Assembly (NCBI GenBank): GCA_949987565.1
Contig: OX465103.1
Span: 7,232,225-7,296,224 of the forward strand
DNA from: Luidia sarsii
Taxonomy: Eukaryota; Echinodermata; Asteroidea; Paxillosida; Luidiidae
Direction: 5' to 3'
DNA length: 64,000 bases
This document shows positions 60,601 through 64,000 of the stretch, piece after piece. Under the pieces are notes generated by a model that saw nothing but the letters and a program-made list of their open reading frames with translations, had not been told where the DNA came from and did no database searches. Numbering within the stretch: position 1 is the first letter of the stretch; each line of letters starts with the position of its first letter. A program made the translations under genes and the position numbers.

Positions 60601-61324
60601 ACGATGTGCGAATGAATGACAACAAGGCAGCCCTGTTCAGAGGCCAGACCACAACAGCTCCCTTTCAGCACGCTGCGCTCACTTCATGCAGTCCTGTGGT
60701 GGTGACTGGCCAGGAGGAGATAATGGATCAGCCAAGTGGGCACGCTGATAGAAGTCCTCATCCGAGCACTGCTTTTCATCCTCCATTTTTGTGTGTGTGT
60801 GTGTGTGTGTCCCCTCCCCTAGCAGGGGAATCGCGGAGCATTGCTCATGGCTTTGCAACGTCTCGAAAGAGACAGAAACGGCCGCACAAATAATCCACTG
60901 ACTGCACGTGCCAACCCGGGGACAGTCATTACGTCTCATCAAGGGACATCTTAGATTCAATTCGATTCATTCTCATAAAAAAAAAACCTGACGCAGACGG
61001 TCACACAATACTGTGTTACTGCCAGTTGCACTCATTGAAAGGGAGAAAAAAGGCCCGGAGCACACAAGCCAATAAAGAACATCTAAGGAGATGGCCAGCA
61101 ACAGCTGAGTCACAACCAATCCGCCCAGGCTGGGGAGAGGTGGAACATCAAACCGGCTCAGCGATTTTTTGATCTAATTTGGGAATTCATGGAAACAATT
61201 TTTAGTTTGACACGCTCGCTCCTCGTCCTGCATAATGCAGGCCACACCCTCATACAAATTGCGGTTTTTTTTGACGGCCAGTTGTTTGCCGTGCCCTTCT
61301 GCAGCCGGTTTGATCGTTGGATAA
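60601..61324. other. Upstream of DAG1, (GT)n and mixed sequence
   Basis: A GT dinucleotide run of about 23 bp lies at 60788-60810. Otherwise nothing is recognised. Confidence 0.45.
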
Positions 61325-61329
61325 ATTGA

Positions 61330-61470
61330 AATGAAGTTAATACAAAAGAACTGTTGCAAACTACTCACTGACTAAAATGACATGCAATACATGTACATCA
61401 ATCTCAAAGTCAAAGGTTAGAGGGCCTGACGTTTCGATCCTAGCAGGACCTTTCTCAAAGGCAAAGGATA
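61330..61470 (-). repeat. Copy of the GGTCCTGCTAGGATCGAAACG repeat
   Basis: Read as + sequence it starts GAACTGTTGCAAACTACTCA and CTGACTAAAATGACATG, then after a gap GGGCCTGACGTTTCGATCCT and AGCAGGACCTTTCTCAAAGG. It is collinear with the complement of the right half of 62768-62959, which fixes the length of the basic unit. Confidence 0.85.
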
Positions 61471-61589
61471 TTTGAAATCATTAAAGTCCTTGCCAAAAAC
61501 GAGCCGATTAAGTGTAGATATTGTTCACATTATTACTATTATTATTCCGAAAAAGCTGAGCTTTTGCATAGCTGCCGACAAGCCCATGC

Positions 61590-61745
61590 GACCATTATGT
61601 ACAGTACGTACTACATGTACAGTACCTACAATACATGACCAGTGTGCCTGCCCTAGGTGTATACACGTAGGTGCCCAGGTGTATAGTGTACAGTACACCA
61701 CAGACATGTACAATGCAGTACATCATACATGTACATGTATCTTTA
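61590..61745. repeat. TACATGTAC-rich cluster
   Basis: There are many overlapping ACATGTAC/GTACAGTAC palindromic hexamers and octamers. Similar clusters are at 45105-45235, 57402-57442 and 62160-62188. Confidence 0.8.
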
Positions 61746-61859
61746 ATTCTACAGGTTGAGTAACATGGCTACGGACGCGTAATAACGATAAAAATGTAAG
61801 AGTACACATGGGCCAAAACATGTGTGGTCTCTTAAAACTTTGGGACGGGGATATTAACT

Positions 61860-61995
61860 CCATTGGAAGATTCCATCAAGCTCATTGTGACCAACGATCA
61901 ATTGCAAGATGATGAGCGATGCACAGAATCCATACGACCTGTCTCAACTTACGAATGGCTATCAGTCGTAAGACGAGTTACGATGCATCGTAAGG
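61860..61995 (+). repeat. Interspersed repeat, copy 3 of 3
   Basis: This is the most complete copy without an insertion: CTCATTGTGACCAACGATCA, AGATGATGAGCGATGCACAG, CAACTTACGAATGGCTATCA and AGTTACGATGCATCGTAAGG. Confidence 0.75.
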
Positions 61996-62589
61996 CTCTG
62001 AAAGTGGGAAAGACACACACATGTACAATGTACTGTATGTCAATGTGTATACAATATACGTGTTTAACTTGTGCAGTACTCGACTTGAAAACATTCTACA
62101 TTGTACCATGGAGGAGTTCCTTCCTCCATGATTGTACTGAGTACACAGTATGATATTGTCAGTAATGCACATGTACATGTACATGTACTCACCACAATCA
62201 TTTGTGCCATTATGTGAAATAATTTTTTTTTCCCTTGCAGACCAAATATCTACCCTCTATAGATTGGCCGTCCCATGCCTTCAAATGCCTTGAAAAAGTA
62301 ATGAGTACATTCACCAAGGAGACCCCCTCAAAAAAAAAAAAAATGTGCAGGCTGGCTGAAATGGTACTAACTACTATTGGACCGGGTTTTTAATTACAAT
62401 CAATGTGAGACAATTCTTTGAAGAGAGGAATCTCAGGTGACAGATTCGCCCACCTGGTCAAATCAATCTTCCCCAGCAATGCAGGGGCTCAATCTCTGTA
62501 GGGCTTTTCACACAATAATACAAACAAAATGCCTGGGTCCGTCAGACCCAGGTCAGACCTGTCTAACCTGTTCACACTGACAATTTTTT
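61996..62589. other. Upstream of DAG1, possible small element at the end
   Basis: About 62508-62580 runs from GGCTTTTCACACAATAATAC through the inverted pair TGGGTCC..GACCCA to TGTTCACACTGAC. It may be a short MITE. Nothing else is recognised. Confidence 0.35.
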
Positions 62590-63172
62590 TTTTTTAAGGG
62601 CCCAATACAACATTGGGAAGATCGGAAAACATTGATGTCAACAGATTTCCGTCCAATTTACACAGTTTGTAGATGGTCATGATAGAATCCTCATGTTGAA
62701 ATCTTACGGTTTGGGATGCTGTACTTCCCTAGAAATCTTCACTCAAACATTGACAAATAGTTTATTATCTTAAAATTTAGTGGGCCAGACATTTCGATCC
62801 TAGCAGGACCCTTCTCAAAGGCAGAGTCTTTCTCAAAGGCAGAGTCTCTGCCTTTGAGAAAGGTCCTGCTAGGATCGAAACGTCAGGCCCACTAAATTTT
62901 AAGATTTACATTTTGGTAATTTTAGTCAGTAAGCAGTTTGCAACATTTTTGTATATCACCAAATAGTTTATTACTCGCAAGTCATAAACTATTACTTACA
63001 TTACAGAATGGTGCAAAAACCGTGATGGATTTTTTACCTGTTTCTACTTTCTCAGATCACCATTTGAGCTTCAACCTTTGCAGGATTTCTTTTTTGGAAT
63101 GTTTAATGGTTTAACACACAGACTGTGGCAATCTTTTGACCTTTACCGATGTTGTATTGGGGCTTTAACATG
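62590..63172 (+). repeat. Interspersed repeat carrying a 192-bp insertion
   Basis: This is the same repeat as 38441-38850. Similarity stops at 62767 and resumes at 62960, exactly around the inserted fold-back unit. Confidence 0.9.
62768..62959. mobile_element. 192-bp fold-back insertion with 14-bp target duplication
   Basis: CAAATAGTTTATTA at 62754-62767 is repeated at 62960-62973; the homologous uninterrupted locus near 38630-38645 has it once. The insertion holds two head-to-head copies of a unit ending AAAATTTAGTGGGCC..GAAATGTC and reading inward as CGATCCTAGCAGGACC..TTCTCAAAGGCAGAG. The right copy continues to CAGTAAGCAGTTTGCAAC and an AT-rich end. The duplication length is more like a target-primed (LINE-mobilised) event than a DNA transposon. 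Confidence 0.85.
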
Positions 63173-63520
63173 GCGTTGACTCGTGTTAAACCACTCCACC
63201 CGTGCTGAAACTAACCCTGCTCAGGAGGCGGGACAAAAGCGGTCACCCTCCGCTGAAAATCTCCACCTGTGTTGAAAGCGCTAGTGTGAACCCGTGTGCA
63301 AGCCTGCACTGCATTTCATCTATGCAACATGTAGGTAGTTATGCAATACGCATGTGCACAGAACAAGGACATTTTTACTGCTTGTGTCAGTTCAGTTGTG
63401 ACCTGTGAATGCCTGAGTAGTGTGAAACGATCAACACATTACAGGGGTCGGAACTCCCACATCATAGTGTGCCGGCCAATTGAGTGCGGCGTAGTGCGAA
63501 CGCCCAGCATGATAGACCAG
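63173..63520. other. Upstream of DAG1, no gene recognised
   Basis: Short phrases of the CCCGTGCTGAAA / CCTGTGTTGAAA / GTGTGAAC type repeat here and may belong with the following duplication. No gene is seen. Confidence 0.4.
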
Positions 63521-63742
63521 TGTCAACATTTGGAAAAGTTTACACGGGGTTGGGTCACTTGGGTTGGGATGGGTTGGACCTGTGTAAGATATGGCCCATG
63601 TTAAATCTACTGTCCAGTAAAAAGGTCTTTTGACGATTGACCCGTGTTGAAATTTGGAAAAGTGCACATGGGCTACGGAACTTGGGTTTGTGTGGGTCAG
63701 TGTAAGTTGTGGCCCATGTTAAATCTACCGTTCTATGCAAGT
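63521..63742 (+). repeat. Imperfect tandem duplication, unit about 117 bp
   Basis: The blocks ATTTGGAAAAGT, ACTTGGGTTnG and TGGCCCATGTTAAATCTACnGT occur in the same order at 63528-63614 and 63653-63733. Confidence 0.85.
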
Positions 63743-64000
63743 GGCATGCCCATCCAAGCTACATGTAGAAAGGTATACCAGCAATTCCTTCCCGAGGACC
63801 ACACAGAGAAAGACACCAGTCTCTCTACAGCCTTGCTTTGTTCAGAAATCTGCAGGGACGGGAAAACTGGCAAGAGGAGAGGCAAGCTGAGGTAGACAGT
63901 GAAATCTTGGGGAAGTTGGTATGCTGACAAGTGGGGCTCTACCCACCAATCAGTACAATGATTGAATGCCAGGAATGGTTAAACCCGCACAGCCACAAAT
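63743..64000. other. Right edge of the window, nothing recognised
   Basis: This is mixed-composition sequence with no supported feature. Confidence 0.35.

Overview
The window is eukaryotic nuclear DNA with one recognisable host gene in a setting dominated by repeats. The gene is a dystroglycan (DAG1) on the minus strand in two coding exons: exon 1 at 51395-51676 and exon 2 at 28594-30996. They join to an 894-residue protein with the vertebrate layout throughout: signal peptide, N-terminal Ig-like and S6-like domains, RVRR processing site, Thr/Pro mucin stretch, second Ig-like domain, SEA-like domain with a G|S autoproteolysis site, one membrane span, and a tail with PPxY motifs. This layout, the tRNA-derived SINE, the many MITE-like palindromes and the dense ACATGTAC-type repeats suggest a marine invertebrate deuterostome (echinoderm, hemichordate or lancelet). 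I cannot decide which from sequence alone.

Layout. 1-260 holds a near-perfect 89-bp-arm palindrome and a small hairpin. 731-20849 is the most striking object: a 20.1-kb fold-back element bounded by a 9-bp target duplication (TAATACTAG). Its two arms are arrays of a ~220-bp satellite monomer in opposite orientation, about 60 copies on the left and about 22 on the right. A 1.5-kb centre carries a duplicated module and degenerate monomers. It has no credible coding capacity, so it looks like a non-autonomous transposon whose inverted repeats have become satellite arrays. 20859-28593 is largely non-repetitive and leads up to the DAG1 stop codon; part of it may be 3' UTR.

30997-51394 is the single DAG1 intron seen here, 20.4 kb long. 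It lies at the same protein position as the human coding intron. It is filled with purine-rich satellites, MITEs with GGGAACGGCCC-like ends, two tRNA-related SINE remnants, a decayed LINE tail and other interspersed repeats. One MITE ends about 18 bp from the exon 1 splice donor. 52000-64000 lies upstream of DAG1 and holds no convincing gene, only more of the same repeat families. These include a filled/empty site pair (62754-62973 against 38610-38650) that defines the ends of one small insertion sequence.

Apart from DAG1, the many open frames in the window are short, low-complexity, or inside repeats, and I do not support them as genes.
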